A DNA stretch of 64,000 bases from Micromonosporaceae bacterium KJ-029. GTDB taxonomy: Bacteria > Actinomycetota > Actinomycetes > Mycobacteriales > Micromonosporaceae. The notes under the pieces were generated by a model. The model was not told the DNA's origin and made no database searches. It worked only from the letters and a program-made list of their open reading frames with translations. Made by a program: the position numbers and the translations under genes. The stretch lies in the NCBI GenBank assembly GCA_005402585.1, contig BIFP01000008.1, positions 434,001-498,000 on the forward strand, in the 5' to 3' direction. Below, one piece after another: positions 41,899 through 49,959 of the stretch (positions within the stretch are counted from its first letter, which is position 1; each line of letters starts with the position of its first letter).

Positions 41899-43512
41899 TC
41901 AGTGATAGATCGCCCGGTGGGCGGTGGCCACGGCCTGGTGGTAGGCCCCACCGGTAAGGGCCCGGTCCCGGGCCAGGGCGGCGCGGGCGGCGTTCGCACC
42001 GGGGGCGCCGTGCACCCCGCCGCCGGGATGGGCCGAGGCGCTGGCCAGGAAGAGTCGGTCCACCGGGGTGTCGGCGCGGCCCAAACCGGGGACCGGACGC
42101 AGGAACAGCTGCTGGTACGGGGCCGCGGTGCCGCCACCGAGAGCGCCGCCGACCAGGCTCGGGTTCGCCTCCTCCAGCTCGGCCGGGCCGGCGACGTGCC
42201 GGCCCACGACCTGGCTCCGGAATCCGGGCGCGGAGGCCTCCAGCACCGCCTCCATCCGCTCGACCTGGCCGGCGATCTCCTCGGCCCGCCAGTGCCGCCG
42301 GAACGGCAGATGGGTGTACGACCAGAGCGACTCGGTGCCCGGCGGGGACCGATCCGGGTCGGCCACCGACATCTGCCCCACCAGCAGGAACGGGTCGCGG
42401 GGCAGCTCGCCGCGGGCCAGCACGGCGGCGTAGCCGGTCATCCCGGCGAGGTCGGCGCCGAGGTGCACGGTGCCGGCGGTGGCCAGCTGCCGGTTGGTCC
42501 ACGGCACCGGCGCGGCCAGCGCCCAGTCCACCTTGACCGTCGAGCCGTCCCAGCGGAAGTGCTCCAGGTCCGCCACCAGCCGGGGCGGCAACGCGGCGGC
42601 GCCGACCAGATCCAGGTAGAGCGCGGGCGCGGGCACGTCGGCCAGCACCGCACGGCGGGCCCGCCACAGGGCGCCGCCGGCCGTGCGTACGCCCACCGCC
42701 CGGCCCCGGGCGACGAGCACCCGGTCCACCCGGGCGCCGTAGCGGACCGCACCGCCCCGCTCGGCCAGCCGGGCCACCAGCGCGTCGGTGATCTTCTGCG
42801 CCCCGCCGGCCGGCACCGGCCAGCCGACCTGCTGGCCGAGCATGGCCAGCAGCAGGGCGTACCCGCCGGAGCCGGCCTCCTCGGGGGACAGATCGGTGTG
42901 CAGGGCGCAGCCGGCCAGCAGCGCCGGGCCGCCCGCACCGGCGAACAGTTCCGCCCCGAGCCGGCGTACCGGCTGCACCATCCGTCGGGCCAGCCGCAGC
43001 GTGCCGCCGAGGCGCAACCGGCGCAGCAGGCCCAGGCCGCCGCGCAGTGGCGGGAACGGAGTGGTGATCAGCTCCATCACCAGCTCGGCGCCCTGCCGCC
43101 ACTCGTCGTACGCGGTCAGCCAGCGGTGGCCGTCGCCGGGCGCGAACGCCTCCAGCGAGGCCGCCGTGACCGCGGGATCGCGGTTGAGCAGAGCCGCCCG
43201 GCCGTCGGGGAACAGGTGGGCCAGCACGTCGGGGGCGTGCCGCCAGGCGAGCCCGTACCGGTCCAGGTCGAGCCCGCGCAGCACCGGTGAGGCGTAGCCG
43301 AGCGGATAGAAGGAGCTGTAGAGATCGCTCAGGTAGCCGGGCGCGGTCACCTCGGCCGAACGCACCGCCCCACCGGGCACCTGGGTCGCCTCCAGCACCA
43401 GCACGTCCCAGCCCGCGTCGGCCAGCAGGTTCGCCGCGACCAGTCCGTTGTGTCCCGCCCCGACGACGATGGCGTCGGCCCGCCCGGCACCGGTGGAACC
43501 CGGCGAAATCAT
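41899..43512 (-). CDS. FAD-dependent oxidoreductase, phytoene desaturase-like
   Basis: The 537-residue protein opens with a Rossmann motif AIVVGAGHNGLVAANLLADAG and VLEATQVPGGAV, and closes with a second FAD segment LFLASASAHPGGGVHGAPGANAARAAL. It belongs to the CrtI/NDP family of phytoene dehydrogenases and related enzymes. No carotenoid genes are adjacent, so its substrate is open. The ATG at 43512 follows a SigF-type -10 element by 10 nt. It is divergent from the aldehyde dehydrogenase. Confidence 0.85.
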   Translation of the reverse strand: MISPGSTGAGRADAIVVGAGHNGLVAANLLADAGWDVLVLEATQVPGGAVRSAEVTAPGYLSDLYSSFYPLGYASPVLRGLDLDRYGLAWRHAPDVLAHLFPDGRAALLNRDPAVTAASLEAFAPGDGHRWLTAYDEWRQGAELVMELITTPFPPLRGGLGLLRRLRLGGTLRLARRMVQPVRRLGAELFAGAGGPALLAGCALHTDLSPEEAGSGGYALLLAMLGQQVGWPVPAGGAQKITDALVARLAERGGAVRYGARVDRVLVARGRAVGVRTAGGALWRARRAVLADVPAPALYLDLVGAAALPPRLVADLEHFRWDGSTVKVDWALAAPVPWTNRQLATAGTVHLGADLAGMTGYAAVLARGELPRDPFLLVGQMSVADPDRSPPGTESLWSYTHLPFRRHWRAEEIAGQVERMEAVLEASAPGFRSQVVGRHVAGPAELEEANPSLVGGALGGGTAAPYQQLFLRPVPGLGRADTPVDRLFLASASAHPGGGVHGAPGANAARAALARDRALTGGAYHQAVATAHRAIYH

Positions 43513-43522
43513 CCAAGCCCGC

Positions 43523-43547
43523 TACCCCGCAGGCAACCGGGCGAAAC
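43523..43547 (-). promoter_or_regulatory. SigB/SigF-type promoter of the phytoene-desaturase-like gene
   Basis: On the minus strand GTTT (43547-43544), 16-nt spacer, GGGTA (43527-43523), then 10 nt to the ATG at 43512. It abuts the divergent promoter at 43548-43571, so the two -35 boxes are back to back. Confidence 0.6.
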
Positions 43548-43571
43548 GTTTGCCCGGCCCCGGCCGGGGCA
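43548..43571 (+). promoter_or_regulatory. SigB/SigF-type promoter of the aldehyde dehydrogenase gene
   Basis: GTTT (43548-43551), 15-nt spacer, GGGCA (43567-43571), then 10 nt to the ATG at 43582. The -10 has C for T at position 4, so this copy is weaker than its divergent partner. Confidence 0.5.
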
Positions 43572-43581
43572 ACCAGCGCCC

Positions 43582-45015
43582 ATGTACACGGTTGCGCAGC
43601 TGATCGGTGGGGTGTGGGGCGCCGGCGGTGAGGCCGGCGAGTTGGTGGTGCGCGACCCGGCCGACGACAGCCGGGTGACCAGCGCGCCGGTGGCGAGCGC
43701 CGACGAGGTCGGCAAGGCGGTGGCGGCGGCGCGCGGGGTGGCGGCGGAATGGGCGGCGACCGCCCCGGCGGAGCGCGCCGCCGCGCTGCACCGCGCGGCC
43801 GACGCGGTGGCCGAGGCCGCCGACGAACTCGCCCACGCCACCACCGCCGAGATGGGCAAGCCGCTGGCCGACGCCCGAGGCGGCGTCGAGGCGGGCGTCG
43901 CCACCCTGCGGCAGTACGCCGAACTCGCCCCGGCCCGGGGTGGGCGCACCCTGCACGGCGATCCCGCCGCGATCGACTTCATGACACCGCAGCCACGCGG
44001 TGTGGTCGCCGTCATCACCCCGTGGAACGACCCGGTCGCCGTCTCGTGCGGGCTGCTCGGCGCGGCCCTGGTCACCGGGAACGTGGTGCTGCACAAGCCC
44101 AGCGAGCGCACCCCGGCGACCGGATGGCTGCTGGCCCGGGCGTTGGACGGCGCACTACCGGCGGGGGTGCTGTCGCTGCTGACCGGCGGCCCCGAGACCG
44201 GAGCGGCGCTCGCCGCCGCCGAGGTTGACGTGGTGGCGCACGTCGGGTCCACCCCCACCGGTCGGGCGATCGCCGCGGCCGCCGCCGGTACCGGCGCGAA
44301 GGTGCTGTTGGAGAACGGTGGTAGCGATCCGCTGATCGTTGACGCCGGCGTCGACCCGGTCTGGGCCGCCGCTCAGGCGGCCCAGGGCGCGTTCGCCAAC
44401 GCGGGGCAGATCTGCGTCGCGGTGGAGCGGATCTATGCCCACCGGGACCTCGCCGAGGACTTCGTGGACGCGCTGGTCGAGCGGGCGCGGGCGCTGCGCC
44501 TCGGGCCGGGACGGGATCGGGACACCGAACTCGGTCCGCTGGTCGACCGGCGCCACCGTGACCACGTGCACGGGCAGGTGACCGCGGCGGTGGCCGAGGG
44601 CGCGCGGATCCGGACCGGCGGGACGGTGCCGGACGGGCCGGGCGCCTTCTACCCCGCCACTGTGGTGGACGACTGCCGGCACGACATGGCGCTGGTCCGC
44701 CACGAGACCTTCGGTCCGGTCGCGCCGGTGGTGGTGGTCGACTCGTTCACCGAGGCGTTGCGGTGTGCCGCCGACTCGCCGTACGGGCTGGCCGCGACGG
44801 TACTGACCGGGTCGATGAGCCACGCCCAGCGGGCCTGGCGGGAACTGCCGGTGGGCACCGTCAAGGTGAACTCGGTCTTCGGCGGCGCCCCGGCCGGTGC
44901 CGCCCACCCACGGCGTGGCAGCGGGCAGGGCTTCGGTTACGGGCCGGAACTGCTCGACGAGTTCACCGCCACCAAGGCGGTGCACATCGAGGCGCCCGGC
45001 GGCGGGCACTGGTGA
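43582..45015 (+). CDS. Aldehyde dehydrogenase family protein
   Basis: The 477-residue NAD(P)-dependent aldehyde dehydrogenase has VVAVITPWNDPVA (cofactor cleft), the catalytic Glu in VLLENGGSDPLIVD and the catalytic Cys in FANAGQICVAVERIY (near residue 278). The glycine usually before the second motif reads ENGGSD, not ELGGK, a common variant in this subgroup. It oxidises an aldehyde to the acid, probably in stress detoxification given its promoter. A bidirectional terminator follows. Confidence 0.9.
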   Translation: MYTVAQLIGGVWGAGGEAGELVVRDPADDSRVTSAPVASADEVGKAVAAARGVAAEWAATAPAERAAALHRAADAVAEAADELAHATTAEMGKPLADARGGVEAGVATLRQYAELAPARGGRTLHGDPAAIDFMTPQPRGVVAVITPWNDPVAVSCGLLGAALVTGNVVLHKPSERTPATGWLLARALDGALPAGVLSLLTGGPETGAALAAAEVDVVAHVGSTPTGRAIAAAAAGTGAKVLLENGGSDPLIVDAGVDPVWAAAQAAQGAFANAGQICVAVERIYAHRDLAEDFVDALVERARALRLGPGRDRDTELGPLVDRRHRDHVHGQVTAAVAEGARIRTGGTVPDGPGAFYPATVVDDCRHDMALVRHETFGPVAPVVVVDSFTEALRCAADSPYGLAATVLTGSMSHAQRAWRELPVGTVKVNSVFGGAPAGAAHPRRGSGQGFGYGPELLDEFTATKAVHIEAPGGGHW

Positions 45016-45025
45016 GTCGGCGACG

Positions 45026-45071
45026 CCCGAGGGCCCCTGCCGGCGCGTACGGCCGGACAGGGGCCCTCGGG
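45026..45071. terminator. Bidirectional hairpin terminator
   Basis: Perfect 14-bp stem (CCCGAGGGCCCCTG at 45026-45039, complement 45058-45071) with further CCGG pairing inside. It lies between the convergent aldehyde dehydrogenase and ChaB-like genes. Confidence 0.75.
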
Positions 45072-45081
45072 GCGACGGTGG

Positions 45082-45483
45082 TCAGTCGCCGCGCGCCTCG
45101 GCGGTCTGCCGGTTGTTGGCCTTCTGGATGGCCTTGACCAGTTCCGGCTTGGTCATGCTCGACCGGCCCCGCACGTCCAGCTTGCGGGCCACCTCCATGA
45201 GGTGTTCCTTGGGAGCGTTCGCGTCCACCCCACCGGCGGTTGGCGCCCGTCGGGCCGGGCCGCCACCGGCGGCCTGCTGGTCGCTCGGACCCTTGCGACC
45301 CTTGGGCTCCCAGTGGTCGCCCACCTTCTCGAACTGGTGTTTGACGGCGGCGAACGCGGTGCGGTGCGCCCGCTCCCCATCGCCATACGTCTCCACCGCG
45401 GAATCGTGTGTCTTCTCCCAGGTGCGCTGGGCCTTCTCGTCGGAGCGCCGCAGCGTGCTGGGCAGTACCTCGCGCCCGGGCAT
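45082..45483 (-). CDS. ChaB family protein with Rho_N domain
   Basis: The 133-residue protein has an N-terminal ChaB domain (LRRSDEKAQRTWEKTHDSAVETY, about 11-33) and a C-terminal Rho termination factor N-terminal-like domain (EHLMEVARKLDVRGRSSMTK, ELVKAIQKAN), joined by a Gly/Ala-rich linker. Such proteins are small nucleic-acid-binding or stress proteins of unclear role. Transcription would start at a SigF-type promoter 37 nt upstream, divergent from that of YihY. Confidence 0.85.
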   Translation of the reverse strand: MPGREVLPSTLRRSDEKAQRTWEKTHDSAVETYGDGERAHRTAFAAVKHQFEKVGDHWEPKGRKGPSDQQAAGGGPARRAPTAGGVDANAPKEHLMEVARKLDVRGRSSMTKPELVKAIQKANNRQTAEARGD

Positions 45484-45519
45484 CTCGTCCTCCTCCGTGT
45501 GCGAGCGTTCCTGATGGGT

Positions 45520-45543
45520 TTCCCCCGGCCGCCGCCGGCAAAC
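45520..45543 (-). promoter_or_regulatory. SigB/SigF-type promoter of the ChaB-like gene
   Basis: On the minus strand GTTT (45543-45540), 15-nt spacer, GGGAA (45524-45520). The start codon at 45483 is 36 nt further on, leaving room for a leader. It stands back to back with the YihY promoter 10 bp away. Confidence 0.5.
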
Positions 45544-45552
45544 CGGCGACCC

Positions 45553-45577
45553 GTTTGCCGCTGGTCGGCCTTGGGTA
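45553..45577 (+). promoter_or_regulatory. SigB/SigF-type promoter of the YihY gene
   Basis: GTTT (45553-45556), 16-nt spacer, GGGTA (45573-45577, continuing C). The ATG at 45628 is 50 nt downstream. Confidence 0.6.
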
Positions 45578-45627
45578 CCGGCCGGTCATCCGGGCCGGAG
45601 GTGCCGGGCCGCGCAGAGGGAGCGGTA

Positions 45628-46596
45628 ATGACGACGAAACCCGACACCCCGTCCGCCGGCCCAGCGCTGCCCCGCCGGATCCGCCAGTTACGGTGGCCGA
45701 CCTGGCGCGGCGTGCTGGTCCGCAGCGGTCGCAACTTCCTTCGGGACAACTGCACGGACTGGGCCGCCGCGCTCACCTACTACGGGGTGCTGGCGCTCTT
45801 TCCGTCCGTCGTCGTGGTGGTCGCCCTGGTCGGTCTCGTCTCCGACGGGGAACGCACCGTCGACACGGTGCTGGACCTGGCCCGGGACATCGGTGCCGGC
45901 TCGGTGGTGGCCAACGAGAGCTTCGTCGGCATGATCCGGGGCGTGGTGGACCAGAACAGCTCGGCCGGGGTGCTGCTCAGCTTCGGGCTGCTCGGCGCAC
46001 TCTGGTCGGCCTCGAACTTCATCGCGTCGTTCACCCGCGCCTCGAACGCGATCTACGGGGTCGCCGAGGGGCGGCCGGTGTGGCAGCTCCGCCCGACCCA
46101 GCTCGGGCTGGCGGCGCTGTCGCTGCTCCTGCTCGCCACGGTCGCCGCCGGCCTGATCGTCAGCGGTCCGGTCACGGACACGGTCGGCGACCTGTTGGGA
46201 GCCGGGGACGCGGCCCGTACCGCGTGGTTGGTGGCCAAGTGGCCCGCGCTGGCGTTGATCGCGATGTTGTTGTTGTCGCTGTTGTTCTGGGTCGCGCCGA
46301 ACGTCCGCCAGCCCCGGTTCCGCTGGCTCACCCCGGGCGGGGCGGTGGCCCTGGCCGTCTGGGCGCTGGCCTCCTTCGGCTTCGGTCTGTACGTGGCCAA
46401 CTTCGGCTCGTACGACGCCACCTACGGCAGTCTGGGCGCGGTGATCGCGTTCCTGGTCTGGCTCTACCTGTCCAACTCCGCGCTGCTGCTCGGTGTGCAG
46501 ATCAACGCGGAACTCCAGCGCGGACGACTGCTCCAGTCGGGAGCGAGCGACCCGGACGAGCCGGTGCTGCCACCCCGCTCGCCGGCCGGTTCGTGA
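45628..46596 (+). CDS. YihY/virulence factor BrkB family membrane protein
   Basis: The 322-residue protein has about six transmembrane helices. Family text includes NCTDWAAALTYYGVLALFPS (first helix), LWSASNFIASFTRASNAIYGV (centre) and YDATYGSLGAVIAFLVWLYLSNSALLLGVQINAEL (end). YihY proteins were once taken for RNase BN but have no proven enzymatic role; transport or envelope functions are suspected. AGAGGGAG precedes ATG 45628. It heads a stretch of stress-type genes. Confidence 0.9.
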   Translation: MTTKPDTPSAGPALPRRIRQLRWPTWRGVLVRSGRNFLRDNCTDWAAALTYYGVLALFPSVVVVVALVGLVSDGERTVDTVLDLARDIGAGSVVANESFVGMIRGVVDQNSSAGVLLSFGLLGALWSASNFIASFTRASNAIYGVAEGRPVWQLRPTQLGLAALSLLLLATVAAGLIVSGPVTDTVGDLLGAGDAARTAWLVAKWPALALIAMLLLSLLFWVAPNVRQPRFRWLTPGGAVALAVWALASFGFGLYVANFGSYDATYGSLGAVIAFLVWLYLSNSALLLGVQINAELQRGRLLQSGASDPDEPVLPPRSPAGS

Positions 46597-46607
46597 CGGC
46601 TTGCCGG

Positions 46608-46631
46608 GTTTACCGCCCGCCCCGCCGGGTA
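46608..46631 (+). promoter_or_regulatory. SigB/SigF-type promoter of the DUF2795 gene
   Basis: GTTT (46608-46611), 15-nt spacer, GGGTA (46627-46631). The ATG at 46643 follows after 11 nt, predicting an almost leaderless mRNA. It begins just past the YihY stop. Confidence 0.6.
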
Positions 46632-46642
46632 GCGCAGAAGGC

Positions 46643-47059
46643 ATGGATCGCGGCAACAGCAAGCACGCACCGAGAGTCGACGAGCAGATGAGCCAGGAGG
46701 TCAGCGGCCTCGTGCAGGGGCCGGGAACCGGCGGCTCACGGGTCGACGAGTCCCGGGTGCCGGAACCCGCCGGGGAGGACCAGCCGGAGGCCACCACCGC
46801 TCCGGCCGGTGACCTGCGTAGCGGCAGTCCCCAGGGCATGACGTCCGAGGACGTCGAGGCACGCAGCCGGCTCGGGCGGTTCATCACGATGACCGCCCTG
46901 CCCGGTGACCGCGCCACGCTACTGGCCAACGCGCGGGACAACGAGGCGCCGGCCGACGTGCTCGCCGCGTTGGAGCGCCTGCCGGAGGGCACCCGGTACC
47001 AGACGGTGTCCGAGGTGTGGGCGGCGCTCGGCCACAAGAACGAGACGACGCGCTGGTGA
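46643..47059 (+). CDS. DUF2795 family protein
   Basis: The 138-residue protein has a disordered, acidic N-terminal half and a C-terminal DUF2795-like helical domain of about 60 residues (RATLLANARDNEAPADVLAAL, RYQTVSEVWAALG). The domain is common in small actinobacterial proteins of unknown role. No ribosome-binding site is evident before the ATG, which agrees with leaderless expression from the promoter 12 nt upstream. Confidence 0.75.
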   Translation: MDRGNSKHAPRVDEQMSQEVSGLVQGPGTGGSRVDESRVPEPAGEDQPEATTAPAGDLRSGSPQGMTSEDVEARSRLGRFITMTALPGDRATLLANARDNEAPADVLAALERLPEGTRYQTVSEVWAALGHKNETTRW

Positions 47060-47108
47060 GGCGGCCGCCTCCGGTCCGCCGCCCTCGCCGGCGCAGGAGA
47101 GGATGCTG

Positions 47109-47570
47109 ATGAGTGGCGTTACCGAGCATGTCGATGTGGCCGTCCCGGTGCGGACGGCGTACGACCAGTGGACGCAGTTCGAGGAGTTCCCCCACTTCAT
47201 GGAGGGCGTGGAGGAGGTCCGGCAACTCGACGACACGATGACCCACTGGACCGTCGAGATCGCCGGCGTGAAGCGCGAGTTCGACGCCGAGATCACCGAG
47301 CAGTTGCCCGACGAGCGGGTCGCCTGGCGCTCGACCGGCGGCACCCAGCATGCGGGGGTGGTGACGTTCCACCGGCTGGACGAGAACAGCAGCCGGGTCA
47401 GCCTCCAGTTGGAGTTCGACCCGCACGGTGTCATCGAGCAGGCCGGCGACAAGCTCGGCGTGGTCGACCGCCGGGCCAAGGGCGATCTGCAACGGTTCAA
47501 GCAGTTCATCGAACGGCGCGGACAGGAGACTGGCGCCTGGCGGGGCACGGTGGCCCGGCCGCAGCCCTGA
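47109..47570 (+). CDS. SRPBCC family protein (polyketide cyclase/dehydrase type)
   Basis: The 153-residue START-like fold protein has EHVDVAVPVRTAYDQWTQFE (first strand and helix), FPHFMEGVEEV, FDAEITEQLPDERVAWRS and a long C-terminal helix (RRAKGDLQRFKQFIERRG). It matches the group found beside stress genes in actinobacteria rather than true polyketide cyclases. The ligand is unknown. AGGAGAGG lies before ATG 47109, and the gene is probably co-transcribed with the DUF2795 gene 49 bp upstream. Confidence 0.87.
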   Translation: MSGVTEHVDVAVPVRTAYDQWTQFEEFPHFMEGVEEVRQLDDTMTHWTVEIAGVKREFDAEITEQLPDERVAWRSTGGTQHAGVVTFHRLDENSSRVSLQLEFDPHGVIEQAGDKLGVVDRRAKGDLQRFKQFIERRGQETGAWRGTVARPQP

Positions 47571-47585
47571 CCCGTACCCGAGCCG

Positions 47586-47617
47586 ACGACGGCCGCCGGT
47601 GTCCCGGCGGCCGTCGT
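47586..47617 (+). terminator. Hairpin terminator after the SRPBCC gene
   Basis: Perfect 14-bp stem (ACGACGGCCGCCGG at 47586-47599, complement 47604-47617) with a 4-nt loop, 16 bp after the stop; GTGTG follows. Confidence 0.7.
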
Positions 47618-47673
47618 GTGTCCGATCCACCCACACGCGTCGGGCCCGTCGATCGAAGGGCCGCGGGCGCGTC

Positions 47674-47697
47674 GTTTGCCACGATCGGGCCGGGGTA
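47674..47697 (+). promoter_or_regulatory. SigB/SigF-type promoter of the small acidic-protein gene
   Basis: GTTT (47674-47677), 15-nt spacer, GGGTA (47693-47697, continuing C). The ATG at 47708 follows after 10 nt. Confidence 0.6.
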
Positions 47698-47707
47698 CCG
47701 CGAGGAC

Positions 47708-47965
47708 ATGACCGACGACAGGGTGTGGCGGAACGAGGAACGGATCCCGCTGGAGGAGTTGGACCGGGCGGTCGCGCGGTCGACGCTCGACGGGCAGGCC
47801 GACGACGTCACCGGCAACGACGCCGGCGAGGAGGCCGCGTTCGGGCACGGCCCCGAGGCCGCCGACCGCGGCGGGGAGATCCCCGGCACCGGGCGCGAAC
47901 CGACCGACCCGGACCGGGCCTACCGCCCCTCCACCACCGGCCGCACCGGCCCCGACAACCTCTGA
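47708..47965 (+). CDS. Small hydrophilic acidic protein, unknown
   Basis: The 85-residue product is rich in Asp, Glu, Gly, Arg and Thr, with no hydrophobic core, and is probably disordered (DDVTGNDAGEEAAFGHGPEAADRGGEIPG). Such proteins often accompany stress regulons in actinobacteria. Its strong SigF-type promoter supports that setting. No family is recognised. Confidence 0.65.
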   Translation: MTDDRVWRNEERIPLEELDRAVARSTLDGQADDVTGNDAGEEAAFGHGPEAADRGGEIPGTGREPTDPDRAYRPSTTGRTGPDNL

Positions 47966-48065
47966 GAGATGGCGGGTGGGTCGAAAGGGTGGGAATTCGG
48001 GCAGGTGAGCCAGAATCGGCCGTTCGGCTGACGGCAACACCGGTGTGCCGCGTAAGACTTTCGGG

Positions 48066-48278
48066 ATGCATCAGGGCTCCGGCTTCCTCACCAAGCGTCA
48101 GCGCCGCCTCGCCTGGCTCGGTTTCCTCCTGGCCGCCGTCCAGGCGCCCGTCTCCGCCAAGCTGGTCGCGGACAGTTCCTGGCTGTTCAGCCTCGTCGTC
48201 GCGCTGATGGTGGCGACCGTGATCATCGCCGACGACGCGGCGCGCCGCCGCCCCGCCGACGCCCGCTCCTCCGAATAG
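48066..48278 (+). CDS. Small membrane protein
   Basis: The 70-residue product has two hydrophobic segments (about residues 18-32 and 37-55) and a basic end (AARRRPADARSSE). A GTG at 48045 in the same frame is possible. The ribosome-binding site is weak. It has no recognisable family. Confidence 0.5.
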   Translation: MHQGSGFLTKRQRRLAWLGFLLAAVQAPVSAKLVADSSWLFSLVVALMVATVIIADDAARRRPADARSSE

Positions 48279-48465
48279 CCGGATCACCGGCGCCGTCCTC
48301 CGCGGCGTCCGTTCCGTGCCTGCCTGGTGCCGGCCGTGACCCGATCGGGCGGTTCCCGCGCCGACTCGATCCCCTCGGTCAGCAGCCGGACGACCAGCGG
48401 AGGATCCCCTGACCAACCGAGCGGCCGAGGCCACAGCCGGTACGGGTTGGCTAGATTCCTTCCCC

Positions 48466-48840
48466 GTGTACGTGCCGCCGAACCGACTCCCTGCCCCCAC
48501 CGCCGTCGACGGGGTGCAGTCCACCCTCGTCGCGCTGGCCAACTCGATAGGCCTCGACGGGCTGGCCGCCGCCACCGCCGAGCCGGGGCTGCTCGCGGTG
48601 GTCGACCAGCACGCCGCCGCGGTGCGGGAGAGCCTGCACGGCGACCAGCGTCCGCTGACCGCCGCGGCCCTCGCCGGCTACGCCGAGGGGGTACGCTCCG
48701 CCGCCTGCGAACACGGCTGGCAGCCGCCGACCGGCCCGGTGGACTGGTCGGCGGCGGACTGGGTGCTGGTGCGGCTGCTCGCCGTCTGCGCGCTGGCCGC
48801 CGTGCTGGACACGTCGGCCCCGCCGCCACCGCCGCTGTGA
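48466..48840 (+). CDS. Hypothetical protein (possibly DUF6401-like)
   Basis: The 124-residue alpha-helical protein starts at GTG 48466 (VYVPPNRLPAPTAVDGVQ). It contains GLAAATAEPGLLAVVDQHAAAVRESL and GYAEGVRSAACEHGW and ends in a proline run. It resembles, from memory, the short DUF6401 family of actinobacteria, whose role is not established. A terminator hairpin follows. Confidence 0.65.
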   Translation: MYVPPNRLPAPTAVDGVQSTLVALANSIGLDGLAAATAEPGLLAVVDQHAAAVRESLHGDQRPLTAAALAGYAEGVRSAACEHGWQPPTGPVDWSAADWVLVRLLAVCALAAVLDTSAPPPPPL

Positions 48841-48844
48841 GGCA

Positions 48845-48873
48845 AACGGGTGCCCGCCTGGCGGGCACCCGTT
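48845..48873. terminator. Bidirectional hairpin terminator
   Basis: Perfect 13-bp stem (AACGGGTGCCCGC at 48845-48857, complement 48861-48873) with a 3-nt loop. It lies between convergent genes ending at 48840 and 48902. Confidence 0.75.
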
Positions 48874-48901
48874 CCGGTCGTCGCGCGGACGCAACCGACC
48901 G

Positions 48902-49771
48902 TCACGAACGGAACTGCTGGGTCTGGTCGCCGCCCATGTTCCCGGACTGGTAGGTGCCCCGTCCCCCGGTCATCGCCTGGGTACGCTCGGCGCCCGTCTG
49001 GTCGGTACGCTCGGCGCCCGCCCGCTCGGCCATCTGCCGCTGCATGTCGGCACGGCCGGCCTCGGCGCCCTGCTGCCGTTCGCGGACCGCCCGCGACTCC
49101 TCGGCGATCCGGTTGAGCCAGCCCTCCCACCGGGTCTGCATCGGCCGGATCAGACCACCACCGATGCCGACGATCAGGATGCCGGCCACCGTGGCGAGCA
49201 CCGCGATCAGCACGGGCATGGTGACGGTGGTGGCGATGCCCACCTGGTTCAGCGCTGCGATCACACCCAGCGCGATCACGAAGATCGCGGCCAGGTCGGC
49301 CAGGACCCGGCCGTACGACATCCCACCGAGCGCCCCGCTGACGATGTCCCGGATGGCGTTGGCGATCGCGAAGGCGATCACCACGATGACGATCGCCACG
49401 AAGGCTCGGGGCAGCCAGGCCACCACCCCCGAGATCAGGTTGCTGATGGCGTTCGGGCCCCACACGCCGAAGGCGAACTGCAGCGTGAACAGCAGCACGA
49501 AGTAGTACGCCAGTCTGGCCAGGATGTCGCTGGCGTCGTACTTCGTCCGTTCCAGCGCGCGCTTGAGGCCGCCCCGTTCGACCGCACGGTCGAACCCCAC
49601 CCGTTCCAACGCCGCTTCCACGATCTTGAGTACGGCTCTGGCGATGAGCCATCCGACCACCAGGATCACGATGAACGCGACCGCCTTGGGTACGAACAGC
49701 AGCACCGATCTCCAGAAGTCGACCAGGGCGCTACCGATGTTTACCTGCCCGGCCGCGAGGGTCCCCGGCAT
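48902..49771 (-). CDS. Mechanosensitive channel-like protein with conserved TM-helix repeats
   Basis: The 289-residue protein has five hydrophobic helices in the first ~215 residues. They include two TM-helix repeats (RARNxx-like WLIARAVLKIVEAALERVGFD, and AIANAIRDIVSGALGGMSYG) as in CmpX/YnaI relatives lacking the MscS beta domain. The C-terminal ~70 residues are Gln/Arg/Gly-rich and hydrophilic. It may sense membrane tension, but channel activity is unproven in this group. AGGAGGGACATC precedes ATG 49771. Confidence 0.82.
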   Translation of the reverse strand: MPGTLAAGQVNIGSALVDFWRSVLLFVPKAVAFIVILVVGWLIARAVLKIVEAALERVGFDRAVERGGLKRALERTKYDASDILARLAYYFVLLFTLQFAFGVWGPNAISNLISGVVAWLPRAFVAIVIVVIAFAIANAIRDIVSGALGGMSYGRVLADLAAIFVIALGVIAALNQVGIATTVTMPVLIAVLATVAGILIVGIGGGLIRPMQTRWEGWLNRIAEESRAVRERQQGAEAGRADMQRQMAERAGAERTDQTGAERTQAMTGGRGTYQSGNMGGDQTQQFRS

Positions 49772-49959
49772 GATGTCCCTCCTGTCGCATGGATTCACCC
49801 GCGCGCATACCCCTTCGCCCGGAGGGCACGCCCACACCCCGTCGCCGTCTTTCTCGACAGATCACGACAGAACGGACCTGACCAGGCATGACACGCCGAG
49901 CTGAACAGCCCGTCGCATGATCGGAAACATCGGTCGAACGGCCGGACTAGGCTGCGGTC

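Noticed and set aside
41899..43512. Carotenoid gene cluster
   Set aside because: Only one CrtI-like oxidoreductase is present; no phytoene synthase, cyclase or other partner is in the window.
49790..49830. GGGTAT on the minus strand upstream of the mechanosensitive-channel-like gene as a SigF-type promoter
   Set aside because: The -35 at the proper spacing reads GCGT, not GTTT, so the match is too weak.
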